Shown: piece by piece, positions 55,752 to 64,000 of the stretch | How the letters are laid out: each line of letters starts with the position of its first letter | Numbering within the stretch: the stretch's first letter is position 1 | DNA from: Pedobacter sp. PACM 27299 | Lineage (GTDB): Bacteria > Bacteroidota > Bacteroidia > Sphingobacteriales > Sphingobacteriaceae | DNA length: 64,000 bases | Assembly (NCBI RefSeq): GCF_001412655.1 | Contig: NZ_CP012996.1 | Location: 6,083,291-6,147,290, forward strand | Direction: 5' to 3' | The notes under the pieces: generated by a model | The model's input: the letters and a program-made list of their open reading frames with translations, nothing else | Databases searched by the model: none | Told to the model about the DNA's origin: nothing | Position numbers and translations under genes: made by a program

Positions 55752-56699
55752 ATGAGAGCAATCGTATTAGAGGAGTTCGGTCCTGCCGAAAACCTACTTT
55801 ATAAAGAAATCCCAAAACCTGACATAAAGGCACATGAGGTATTGATCAAGGTGAAAGCCATCAGCATTAATCCGGTAGATGTCAAAGTCCGTAGCCGGCA
55901 AGCACCATTGGCAGAAACCCTGATTAAACATGATCCCCTGATCTTAGGCTGGGATCTCTCGGGAGAGGTTATAGAAATTGGAACAGAGGTCAGCAAATTC
56001 CAGATTGGCGATGCCGTATTTGGGATGGTAAATTTCGTGGGGCATGGCAAAACTTATGCAGAATATGTTGCTGCTCCAGAAGATCAGCTTGCCCGAAAAC
56101 CCGGAAACATCAGTCATGTGGAAGCAGCAGCCAGCACCTTGGCGGCATTAACAGCATGGCAGGCATTTGATAGCTATGGAAAATTAAGGCCTACAGATAA
56201 AGTGCTGATCCATGCTGCTTCAGGCGGAGTTGGTCATTTCGCAGTACAGATGGCAAAGCATATCGGAGCGTATGTGATCGCAACATCATCGGCATCAAAT
56301 AGGGATTTTGTACTCAATTTGGGTGCAGACAAACATATCGATTACCAAAGTACCCCTTTCGAAACAGTTCTTAGTGACATTGATTTTGTATTGGAGACTA
56401 TTGGCGGCGCGAATTTCCAGAAATCAATCCGCGTATTAAAGCCTTTCGGTACAATTGTCGGATTGCCCTCGGGACATACCAGAGAGGATGAGCTAAAAGC
56501 CCAGGAAAAACAACTGCATGCCTGTTATTTTATGTCCGTTTATTCCAGTGGTAATGATATGGAACATATCGCTTCCTTACTAGAAAAAGGCGTATTGAAA
56601 CCTTATATATCTCATGTATTTCAATTTGACGAAATGGCAAAAGCACACCTGCAAATTGAGACCGGTCGTACGATAGGTAAAGTGGTCGTAAAACTGTAA
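55752..56699 (+). CDS. NADP-dependent quinone oxidoreductase (zinc-free MDR family)
   Basis: The protein has 315 residues. The GroES-like N-terminal domain shows ISINPVDVKVRSR and LGWDLSGEVIEIG, without the zinc cysteines. The Rossmann domain has the nucleotide loop HAASGGVGHFAVQMAKHIGA near residue 157. It reduces quinones or enones with NADPH in the cytosol. It is first of three genes separated by 3 bases each. A TATTTTTG box at 55724-55731 may be the -7 element. Confidence 0.93.
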   Translation: MRAIVLEEFGPAENLLYKEIPKPDIKAHEVLIKVKAISINPVDVKVRSRQAPLAETLIKHDPLILGWDLSGEVIEIGTEVSKFQIGDAVFGMVNFVGHGKTYAEYVAAPEDQLARKPGNISHVEAAASTLAALTAWQAFDSYGKLRPTDKVLIHAASGGVGHFAVQMAKHIGAYVIATSSASNRDFVLNLGADKHIDYQSTPFETVLSDIDFVLETIGGANFQKSIRVLKPFGTIVGLPSGHTREDELKAQEKQLHACYFMSVYSSGNDMEHIASLLEKGVLKPYISHVFQFDEMAKAHLQIETGRTIGKVVVKL

Positions 56700-56702
56700 C
56701 CA

Positions 56703-57653
56703 ATGAAGATTAAAAACATCGATATCGAACTTTGGGAAGAGATAAAAAACAGTCCCTTTAGCAAAATAGCTTATGAAGAACTATTGGCGAATGATCCCGC
56801 AAAAATCAGAGAGGAAGAGCTAAAATTGTCCCTTAAAGAACTTCCAGAGACACCTCAGCAACTGGCAGTTGAAAACATCTGGATTCCATCTTGTGATAAA
56901 GGAAGGAATATCCGACTGAGAACCTACAAGCCAAAAGGAAAACAAAATTTACCTATCCTGTTATATTTTCACGGAGGCGCTTTTATTTACGGCACTCCTG
57001 AACAATACGACTTTATACTCTTCCGGTTAGCGCTGGACATTAATGCAATGATTGTCTCAGTGGACTATCGGCTGGCACCGGAACACCCTTTTCCTGCAGC
57101 AATGCAGGACGGATACGATACCTTGCTATGGCTAGCTGAAAATGCGGATCGTATAGGAGCTGACCAGCACCATATCACCATCGCAGGAAGCAGTGCCGGA
57201 GCAACAATTGCAGCATCTGTTACCCATCTGTCAAGGGACCGAAAGGAGGTCGTAATTAGACATCAATACCTGCTTTATCCACCAATGAGCCAGCTTTTAG
57301 AAACACCATCTATGCAGGAATTGGCGAATGCTCCCATGCAAACTAAACAGGCTGCGGAATGGATGTGGAGACACTATTTGCAAAATGGAATCCATCATCC
57401 ACCTAAATATGCGGTCCCGCTATTGGAAGAAAATTTTCAAGGATTACCTGGCACCACTATCGTCGTCTGTGAGCTGGATCCGCTGAAGGATGAAGGTAAA
57501 TTGTATGCCAGCAAACTACAGAAGGCAGCCATTCCCGTGGATCTACTCGAGATAAAAGGAGCGGTACATGCCTTCGATTTTTTTCCATGCACATTGAGCG
57601 ACAATTTTTATACGCAGCAAATTGAATTGTTCAAACAAATTTTAGATCAGTAA
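56703..57653 (+). CDS. alpha/beta hydrolase of the hormone-sensitive-lipase family
   Basis: The protein has 316 residues. The oxyanion motif YFHGGAFIYG near residue 88, the conserved VDYRLAPEHPFPAA, the nucleophile elbow IAGSSAGATIA near 160, the acid in CELDPLKDEG near 260 and the histidine in GAVHAFDFFP near 290 are all present. It should hydrolyse small esters in the cytosol. It lies 3 bases behind the quinone reductase and 3 before the flavodoxin-like reductase, so the three probably detoxify or use an aromatic or enone ester. Confidence 0.94.
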   Translation: MKIKNIDIELWEEIKNSPFSKIAYEELLANDPAKIREEELKLSLKELPETPQQLAVENIWIPSCDKGRNIRLRTYKPKGKQNLPILLYFHGGAFIYGTPEQYDFILFRLALDINAMIVSVDYRLAPEHPFPAAMQDGYDTLLWLAENADRIGADQHHITIAGSSAGATIAASVTHLSRDRKEVVIRHQYLLYPPMSQLLETPSMQELANAPMQTKQAAEWMWRHYLQNGIHHPPKYAVPLLEENFQGLPGTTIVVCELDPLKDEGKLYASKLQKAAIPVDLLEIKGAVHAFDFFPCTLSDNFYTQQIELFKQILDQ

Positions 57654-57656
57654 ATA

Positions 57657-58241
57657 ATGAAAAACATCTTAATCATCAATGGGCATCCAGATAAAGAAAG
57701 TTTCAATGAAGCCATCGCACAATCTTACCTCAAATCGGCTATCACAGCAGGTGCAGAAGTGAGATATATCGCCATCAGAGAATTAAAATTCAATCCAAAT
57801 TTACAATTCGGTTATCGCCAGCGAATGGAACTGGAGCCAGATCTCCTCAAAGCACTGGAAGATCTTCAATGGAGCGAACATCAGATCTGGATACATCCGA
57901 TGTGGTGGTTGGGCATGCCCGCGATAATGAAAGGTTTCTTTGATCGGGCTTTTCTGCCAGGGATTACTTTCAAAAGTGACCAGGAAGGTAATAGTGAAGG
58001 GCTTTTAAAAGGCAAAACAGGCCGAATCATTACAACAGCAGGAGATTTATCCTTAGACATTTATGAAGACGTCTATGATTCAAGCGGTCTTGTTCAATTG
58101 AAGAAAGGCATATTAGAGTACTGTGGTGTATCTTCTATACAAACCGATTTTATAGGCCCTCTGTATGAACTATCTGAATCTGACAGAAAAAATTGGTTAG
58201 AAAAGATAGGTCATATTGCAAAGAATGATAGTTTGTTGTAA
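57657..58241 (+). CDS. NAD(P)H-dependent oxidoreductase, flavodoxin-fold quinone reductase
   Basis: The protein has 194 residues. The N-terminal ILIINGHPDKESFNEAIA is the flavin-phosphate loop of the NQO/MdaB/KefF family, and IWIHPMWWLGMPAIMKGFFDRAF near residue 78 is its hallmark. It performs two-electron reduction of quinones using FMN or FAD. It is the last gene of the operon and is followed by a hairpin. Confidence 0.94.
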   Translation: MKNILIINGHPDKESFNEAIAQSYLKSAITAGAEVRYIAIRELKFNPNLQFGYRQRMELEPDLLKALEDLQWSEHQIWIHPMWWLGMPAIMKGFFDRAFLPGITFKSDQEGNSEGLLKGKTGRIITTAGDLSLDIYEDVYDSSGLVQLKKGILEYCGVSSIQTDFIGPLYELSESDRKNWLEKIGHIAKNDSLL

Positions 58242-58331
58242 AATGAACCTGCAAATCTTGAAATTGCAGAGTAGCTACCCTTAAATTCATAAGGATTGAT
58301 TTCCATAAGGAGAACAATTCTTTTAAAATAC

Positions 58332-58362
58332 AAAGAGCTTAGGTAACCAGCCCAAGCTCTTT
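58332..58362 (+). terminator. hairpin after the redox operon; only feature in the gap 58242-58552
   Basis: A 9-bp stem, AAAGAGCTT at 58332-58340 with AAGCTCTTT at 58354-58362, follows the operon by 90 bases. The T-run is part of the stem. Nothing else was recognised in this 311-base gap. Confidence 0.5.
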
Positions 58363-58552
58363 AAATTATCAACTAAACCTAAACTTATAAATACTAACCA
58401 AATATTTATACTGCAAAGCTAAAGGCTCCTTATTAAATCAGTATTAAATCTTCACTATATATTACCCTCAAACTGTAACATAACATTAACTGACTACTGA
58501 GTTAAAACAGCTTGCCTTGTTTTGTAGATAATTATTAAGATTAGATTTTAAC

Positions 58553-58783
58553 ATGGAAAAAACACAAGTAAAAATCAGCTCAGACCTGCAGAAATTCATA
58601 GACAAATTTGAGCCCAACAAATTTAAAGTGATGGCCAGAGGGATTGAAGTCAGGGGTATTAATGATATGCATAGAAATCTCCGCCAGGCCAAGGATCTGA
58701 TCGAAAGGTTGGAGCTTAATCTTATGGTACACCATAACGCAGATATGCTAAGCTATGGAGCCTTTGAAGTAAATACCCTGTAA
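58553..58783 (+). CDS. small hypothetical protein
   Basis: The 76-residue protein starts with ATG and is charged and helical (SSDLQKFIDKFEPNKFKV, LRQAKDLIERLELNLMV), with no signal peptide or membrane segment. The codon pattern looks genuine and the isolated position with clear upstream space supports a real gene. I do not recognise a family. Confidence 0.5.
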   Translation: MEKTQVKISSDLQKFIDKFEPNKFKVMARGIEVRGINDMHRNLRQAKDLIERLELNLMVHHNADMLSYGAFEVNTL

Positions 58784-58888
58784 AGAGCAATAATGAAATC
58801 AACACCGATAGAACCTATTGACCTCCTCATTAAAATTTGAGATCTTATTGAGAGACCTGAGGGATCAGATCGGAAGGGGTTAAAATGA

Positions 58889-58917
58889 ATACAGCGCCTG
58901 ACTTGCAAGCGCTGTAT
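58889..58917 (-). terminator. terminator behind the metG-tRNA transcript
   Basis: A perfect 9-bp stem, ATACAGCGC at 58889-58897 with GCGCTGTAT at 58909-58917, lies 7 bases beyond the tRNA 3' end. On the minus strand a T-rich TTCATTTT follows. Confidence 0.6.
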
Positions 58918-58924
58918 TTTGAAG

Positions 58925-58996
58925 TGGTCCCGACGAGAATCGAACTCATATCTAAAGTTTAGGAAACTTCTATTCTATCCGTTGAACTACGGGACC
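58925..58996 (-). tRNA. trnR: tRNA-Arg (anticodon CCT, reads AGG)
   Basis: On the minus strand the 7-bp acceptor GGTCCCG/CGGGACC, D-stem GTTC/GAAT, anticodon stem GAAGT/ACTTT with loop TTCCTAA (anticodon CCT), and T-arm ATGAG-TTCGATT-CTCGT fold into a standard 72-base cloverleaf with discriminator A. CCA is not encoded. It begins 5 bases after the metG stop codon. Confidence 0.92.
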
Positions 58997-59001
58997 CGAA
59001 A

Positions 59002-61107
59002 CTACCTGATTACACTGCCATTACCATGGTTTGCTACAGGAGCCACAAAAGTAAGTTTTCCTTCTGAATTTTCAGACATTAAAATCATTCCTTGTGACAA
59101 AATTCCTTTTATTTCTCTTGGTGCAAGATTTACGACCAAACTTACCTGCTGACCCACAATATCTTCCGGTTTAAAAAACTCTGCGATACCCGATACTACA
59201 GTACGTTGATCGATCCCTGTATCTACGGTTAATTTCAACAGTTTTTTAGTTTTTTCTACTTTCTCTGCAGCGATGATGGTCGCAACGCGGATATCAATCG
59301 CTCCAAACTGCTCAAACTGGATATTTTCCTTTGCAGGAGCAACTTCAGCAGTAGTCAATAAGTTATCAGATTTACTTTTATTCAGTTTGTCAATCTGTGC
59401 CTGAACCTCTTCATCTTCGATTTTCTCGAACAGCAATACCGGCTCGTTCAACTGGTGACCGCGGTGCAGTAAATTTACTTTTCCCGCATCTTCCCACTGG
59501 TGACCGCCGTAATTCAGCATCTTCATCAGCTTATCTGCCGTGAAAGGCAAGAATGGCTCAATCAGGATCTCAATATTAGCCGCAATCTGTAAACTGATGT
59601 TTAAGATCGTACGCACCCTATCTTCGTCCGTTTTGATCACCTTCCAAGGTTCTGTCTCCGCCAGGTACTTGTTACCTAAACGTGCCACATTCATCACCTC
59701 GGTTAAAGCCTCTCTGAATCGATAATTTTCAATTGATGCACTGATCTTAGCAGGATAAGCAGCAGCTCGTCCATCACCGCCTGATCAACTGGCGTAATCT
59801 CCATACACATCGGCACCTTACCCGCAAAATATTTATGCGTCAATACGGTTACCCTATTGATGAAGTTCCCAAGAATCGCCACCAACTCATTGTTATTTCT
59901 TGCCTGAAAATCTTTCCAGGTAAAATCATTATCCTTTGTTTCGGGAGCGGTAGCCGTCAATACATAACGCAGCACATCCTGTTTACCTTTAAACTCTTCC
60001 AGATATTCGTTCAGCCAAACTGCCCAGTTTTAGAGGTAGAAATTTTCTGACCTTCTAAATTCAGGAACTCATTTGCCGGTACATTATCTGCTAAAGTATA
60101 ATCTCCATGCGCCATTAACATTGCAGGGAAAATCACACAATGGAATACAATATTGTCTTTACCGATGAAATGAACCAATTTCGTCTCTTCATTTTTCCAA
60201 TAATCTTCCCAGTTGCCTTTAGTTAAGCCAGTTTTATTGATATAATATTCTTCTGCTTTAGGATTCCATACATCCAGACGGGCATATTCGAACAGCTCTT
60301 TAGTCGCCGAAATATAACCAATAGGCGCATCAAACCATACATAAAGTACTTTTCCTTCTGCATCTTTAACCGGAACTTTTACACCCCAATCTAAATCTCT
60401 GGTCATTGCACGAGGCTTGTAAACCTGCATTCAACCAAGACTGACATTGTCCGTAACATTTGGTTTCCATTCTTTATGACTCTCAATATAAGTTCTCAGT
60501 TGATCCTCATATTTATCCAGTGGCAAGAACCAGTTCTTGGTCTCTTTCCTTACTGGTTTTTCGCCAGAAAGTGTCGATTTAGGATTGATCAGATCTGTTG
60601 CATTTAAGGTACTGCCACAGCTCTCACATTGATCACCATAAGCATTCTCATTGCCATTTCGGACAAGTTCCCGTGATGTATCTATCTGCCAGGAAAGTCT
60701 GTGCCTTCTCATCATAATATTGCTCTGTCACCTCTTCGGTAAAAACTCCCTTTTCATAAAGATTTTCAAAGAATTCTGAAGCAGTCTGATGGTGCATCAA
60801 AGAAGAAGTACGGTGATAAATGTCAAAAGAAACACCGAAATCCCTAAAGGAATCACCAATGATTTTATGGTATTTATCAACGATCACTTGAGGACTAACC
60901 CCTTCCCTTTTAGCTTTAAGGGTAATAGGCACGCCATTCTCATCCGATCCACAAATAAACTTCACATCTCTCTTATTCGAACGCAAATACCTCACATAGG
61001 TATCCGCAGGCAAATAAAACACCCGCAAGGTGTCCAATATGCACTGGCCCATTTGTATAAGGCAAAGCGGCCGTAACCGTATATCTCTTTATTTTACTAT
61101 TATCCAA
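59002..61107 (-). CDS. metG: methionyl-tRNA synthetase, interrupted by about six frameshifts
   Basis: Joined across frames the product is a full MetRS with C-terminal tRNA-binding domain. The start is probably TTG at 61107 ([20 protein letters not shown]). Visible parts are the HIGH motif HIGH near residue 22, zinc-knuckle remnant TGTCPK...[21 protein letters not shown]-like KISTSK, and the C-terminal Trbp111 domain ([16 protein letters not shown] to NLAPREIKG). By aligning to the expected protein I place indels near 61016-61019 (+1 in A4), 60654-60656 (-2), about 60454 (-1), about 60421 (+1), 60028-60031 (-1 in T4) and about 59774 (-1). MetRS charges tRNA-Met and is normally essential, so sequence error is likelier than decay. 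Confidence 0.85.
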
Positions 61108-61147
61108 AACTATTTTTATTATTTTGTCAAATATAAGTGTTTTACCT

Positions 61148-62058
61148 ATGATTAAGCAGCCGCCATATTTAAAAAAAGGAGACAAAATTGGAATCAGCTC
61201 TCCTGCCAAGAAATTAACCGCAGACCTGAGCAAAGCGACCGCCATTTTAGAAGGCTGGGGGCTGCAGGTAGTCCTTGGCGAAAATGTTTATGCTGCGCAT
61301 GATCAATTTGCAGGCACAGATGAGCAGAGGCGAAAAGACCTGCAAACCTTTTTAGACGATCCGAGATCAAAGCCATCTTTGCTTCCAGAGGTGGTTATGG
61401 CACCATTAGAATTGTTGATGAGCTTGATTTTAGTCGCTTCAAATCAGAAGGACAAGATGATCCATCCAAATGGATCATTGGTTTCAGTGACATTACCATC
61501 CTGGCTTTCCATACTTAGCACAAGCCAACACCCAAAGCATCCATGGTCAAATGCCTAAAAACATTTGAAACCGGCACAATTGAGTCATTGGAATCGCTAA
61601 GAAAAGCACTATTTGGAGAACCACAAACTTATAGCTACAGCAGTGATTTCGAAAACAAAGCAGGCCATGCAGAAGGAGTTTTGATTGGTGGAAACTTAAC
61701 CCTGATAATTGCCTCGGAAGGTTCAGCTTCTGCGTTTGACTATACCGATAAAATTCTTTTTCTGGAAGATGTGGGAGAGCATGAATACGCCATCGACAGA
61801 ATGATCAGAGCACTTAAAAGAAGCGGTAAGCTGGCCAGATTAAAAGGATTAATTATAGGTGCTTTTAATGGCTACGAAATTGAAGACATTCCATTCGGAC
61901 AAAGTCCGCAGCAAATTATACAGGAAATTATAAAAGAGTACGATTATCCGGTCTGTTATAATTTTCCTGTAGGTCATATTGACGATAACCGAGCCATGGT
62001 GATAGGGAAATCTGCACAACTTTCAGTGGAAGCACATCAGGTTACATTCAGTTTTTAA
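61148..62058 (+). CDS. LD-carboxypeptidase (S66 family), interrupted by about three frameshifts
   Basis: The ATG at 61148 ([20 protein letters not shown]) matches the family's start. Reading across frames gives [16 protein letters not shown], the nucleophile region [13 protein letters not shown] and, near the end, [15 protein letters not shown] with the catalytic histidine. Indels are placed near 61361-61363 (-1), 61514-61516 (-1) and in the A run 61557-61561 (+1). The enzyme removes the terminal D-Ala from murein tetrapeptides in the cytosol during cell-wall recycling. It is divergent from metG with 40 bases between the starts. Confidence 0.8.
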
Positions 62059-62119
62059 AGACCAAAACCGAACAATTCAATAGCAGCAAGTTTACAGTCA
62101 ATCTATACCGATCCTAATA

Positions 62120-62156
62120 AAAACAGGGGCAATTCTTTCGAAATGCCCCTGTTTTT
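62120..62156. terminator. bidirectional intrinsic terminator
   Basis: AAACAGGGGCA at 62121-62131 pairs perfectly with TGCCCCTGTTT at 62144-62154 and is extended by A and T runs. It separates the convergent carboxypeptidase and susD genes. Confidence 0.85.
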
Positions 62157-62175
62157 TAGGATCTATTGAAAGGTA

Positions 62176-63637
62176 TTAGTTGTCTGTCATCAATTTATTC
62201 AACGACAATTCGTCAGAAGAAATTGGCCAGATATAACCAGGTTCAGTAGGTCCTTTTCCGGAGCACCACCTTTACCAGGAATAGGTAGCAATAAACGAGT
62301 TAAATCAGGAGCTCTTAATCCTTCTCCTAAAAACTCGATCCTTCTTTCATTTAGCAAAGCGGTAGTAAAGTCAGCCACATTTGCCGGCGCTAAAACAGTC
62401 GTTGCATCTGAACGCTGACGTACCGCATTCAACAGCAGTAAAGCTTGTGCATCAACAGTATTTGTGCTTCTTACACGCGCTTCTGCAAGATTCAGCAATA
62501 CCTCTGGCCATCGGATTACAGGAACCCAATCCGTGTATGGGTTAGGAGCAGTAAACTTGGAAACAAATTGTTTCCCACTTGCCAATCTAAACAACAGACT
62601 TCTTCTCTTATCAGCTGCTTTCCAATTTACATCAGCAACAATCCAGTAGCATTCAGTGAAAACTCTGTAGTACCTGGCGTGGCATTCGTGAAATAGAAAT
62701 AACTTGCTAATGAATTCTGTGTACCTGGATAATCCAATGGCGATGCGCTTGTGCTCATCGGCAATGAAAATATAGATTCTGTAGTCGTATAAGGAGCTTT
62801 AAAGACAGTAGTGATATCCGCTTGCATATCATTCGCTACGCCTGAAGTTGCTTTGAATGGCGCAGCCGCAGGAACAATCTTGTTGGCTTCAAGAATTACT
62901 TCTGGATATTTACCCATTGATAAATACACCCTTGTTTTTCAAGGCAATCGCTGTATTTTTATGGGCTCTTGTGGTATTTAAAATAGCATTCGCATTGGTT
63001 GATTTCAGGTTTGTTTCTGCAAAATCTAAATCCGCAAGTACCTGTTTATAAATGTCCGCAACAGAACTTCTGGCCAAATCAGAGAAACCTTGATCAATGA
63101 TCCCAGTTAATCTCAATGGTAAACCTGGTTTAGTACCATTACCATCTGCATACGGGCGGGCATACAACTGTAATAAACTGTAATAGGTAAGCGCCCTAAT
63201 CAGCCTTGCTTCTGCAATATAACCAACTGCAAGAGCCTCACCTACTACAGCGGTACCTTTTGAATTCATCCCATCGATAAACACATTACACCTGTTAATG
63301 GTCAGATACCCCTGCGACCATAATGTTTTTACAGCTGTTGCACTATTGGCTACGTTCATGTTCCATACATCTGAAGCCGTCACCAAATTGGAAGTTTCAT
63401 TGATAAAATCCTCTCCTCTTACATTCCCATATACCAGATAACGACCGCCATATAATGTCCCATTTTTAAGCGAGCCATATAAAGAAACCGCCTGGCTCTC
63501 AATACGAAACGGCGTATCATAAGCAAACTCAATTGAAACAGTTGTTTCAGGAACAGGATTTAACAACTCCTTTTGCAGGAGCCAGACAAGACCGCTATCG
63601 TAGTCAGTGTCGCTATATATAAATTTCTTTTCTTCAT
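62176..63637 (-). CDS. SusD/RagB-family outer-membrane lipoprotein, interrupted by about four frameshifts
   Basis: Joined across frames, the start at 63637 gives a lipoprotein signal (MKKRNLYIATLTTIAVL, lipobox SGSC). Then ELLNPVPETTVS, the SusD motif ARLIRALTYYSLLQLYARPYA near residue 145, RWPEVLLNLAEARVR near 355 and the C-terminal ISSDELSLNKLMTDN ending at 62176. Indels are placed at 63571-63574 (-1 in T4), 62935-62939 (+1 in T5), about 62645 (-1) and 62254-62257 (-1 in T4). It is the ligand-binding partner of the SusC protein encoded 19 bases upstream. Substrate genes lie outside the window. Confidence 0.85.
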
Positions 63638-63656
63638 GATTGATAATTTTTGAGCC

Positions 63657-64000
63657 TTAAAAACCTAGACTTAGCCCCATTGTATACGTTCTTGCGTTAG
63701 GTCCTGAATTTCTGTCGGAACCTTGTCCTGCAGCATTCACCCCATTCGAAGCCACCTCAGGATCTGGTCCTGGGTATTTGGTAATGATGGCCAAATTCTG
63801 TCCTGACACATAAAACCTTAAATTACTAAGTTTGTACTTGCTTAAAAGCGCACTTGGAATCGTGTATCCTAGAGATAGATTTCTAAGCTTTACAAAATCT
63901 CCCTTGAACACATTGATGTCTAAAGGAATCGTATTTCCGTAAGAAACATTATCACCATACACTGCCCTTGGGAAATCCGTTTCCTGACCTGCCTGCTGCC
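63657..64000 (-). CDS. SusC/RagA-family TonB-linked transporter, C-terminal part only
   Basis: The frame is open to the window edge; about 113 C-terminal residues are visible. FVKLRNLSLGYTIPSALLSKYKLSNLRFYVSGQNL is the near-universal SusC C-terminal signature, followed by PGPDPEV and a final GLSLGF strand with terminal phenylalanine. It is partner to the SusD gene downstream. The rest lies beyond base 64000. Confidence 0.93.
   Translation of the reverse strand, partial: QQAGQETDFPRAVYGDNVSYGNTIPLDINVFKGDFVKLRNLSLGYTIPSALLSKYKLSNLRFYVSGQNLAIITKYPGPDPEVASNGVNAAGQGSDRNSGPNARTYTMGLSLGF

Noticed and set aside
59002..63637. Calling each short frame in this region a separate gene, or calling the genes pseudogenes
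   Set aside because: The fragments join into three full-length known proteins when one- or two-base errors are corrected, and one of them is normally essential.
1..64000. CRISPR arrays, insertion sequences, prophage or integrase genes
   Set aside because: I saw no repeated spacers, transposase or phage gene motifs in any frame I read; a full repeat search was not possible.

Overview
The window looks like chromosomal DNA of a Bacteroidota member, most likely Sphingobacteriaceae and Pedobacter-like. Supporting features are two SusC/SusD pairs, several further TonB-dependent receptors, ECF sigma/FecR-type pairs, DUF4374, DUF4407, DUF4876 and DUF6850 families, weak or absent Shine-Dalgarno sites, and promoters of the TTTG-N19-TAnnTTTG type. 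The assignment is inference from gene content; there is no rRNA in the window. I saw no insertion sequence, prophage, integrase or CRISPR array.

Layout. 1-14.6 kb is mostly housekeeping: a 5'-truncated MBL/beta-CASP hydrolase, a methyltransferase, peptidase T, a rhomboid protease, a dipeptide epimerase, a rhodanese, a DUF4407 protein, an M28 peptidase, a tricorn-like S41 protease, a GNAT enzyme and a degenerate thiamine-pyrophosphokinase-like protein. 14.6-23.0 kb is a glycan-uptake locus on the minus strand (FecR, SusC, SusD, GH18-like lipoprotein), with a candidate ECF sigma gene at its far end. 23.5-32.1 kb is one minus-strand operon for an ABC-type tripartite exporter (adaptor, TolC-type channel, ATPase, two permeases) followed by its own NtrC-type regulator and sensor kinase. 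A good sigma-54 promoter lies directly before the first gene. A gluconokinase-like gene follows.

33.8-44.1 kb is the most distinctive region. It is an iron/siderophore locus resembling the Bacteroides xenosiderophore system XusABC: TonB receptor, DUF4374 lipoprotein and PepSY membrane protein. It is extended by an ECF sigma factor, a reduced anti-sigma factor, a second DUF4374-type lipoprotein, a second TonB receptor and a 75-residue protein that is only the winged helix of Fur. Hairpins divide it into three probable transcription units. 44.3-48.3 kb holds a LytS/LytTR pair and a TlpA-like thioredoxin. 48.4-54.4 kb is a three-gene outer-membrane locus (TonB receptor, DUF4876 lipoprotein, DUF6850 barrel). 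54.8-58.2 kb has an AraC regulator divergent from a three-gene redox/hydrolase operon.

58.9-64 kb holds tRNA-Arg(CCU), metG, an LD-carboxypeptidase gene and a second SusD/SusC pair. Here the reading frames break about 13 times within 4 kb, mostly by one base and often in homopolymers, including in the normally essential metG. This looks like locally poor sequence rather than gene decay, so I annotate these as single interrupted genes. One further homopolymer frameshift cuts the signal peptide from the DUF4876 lipoprotein near 51,263.
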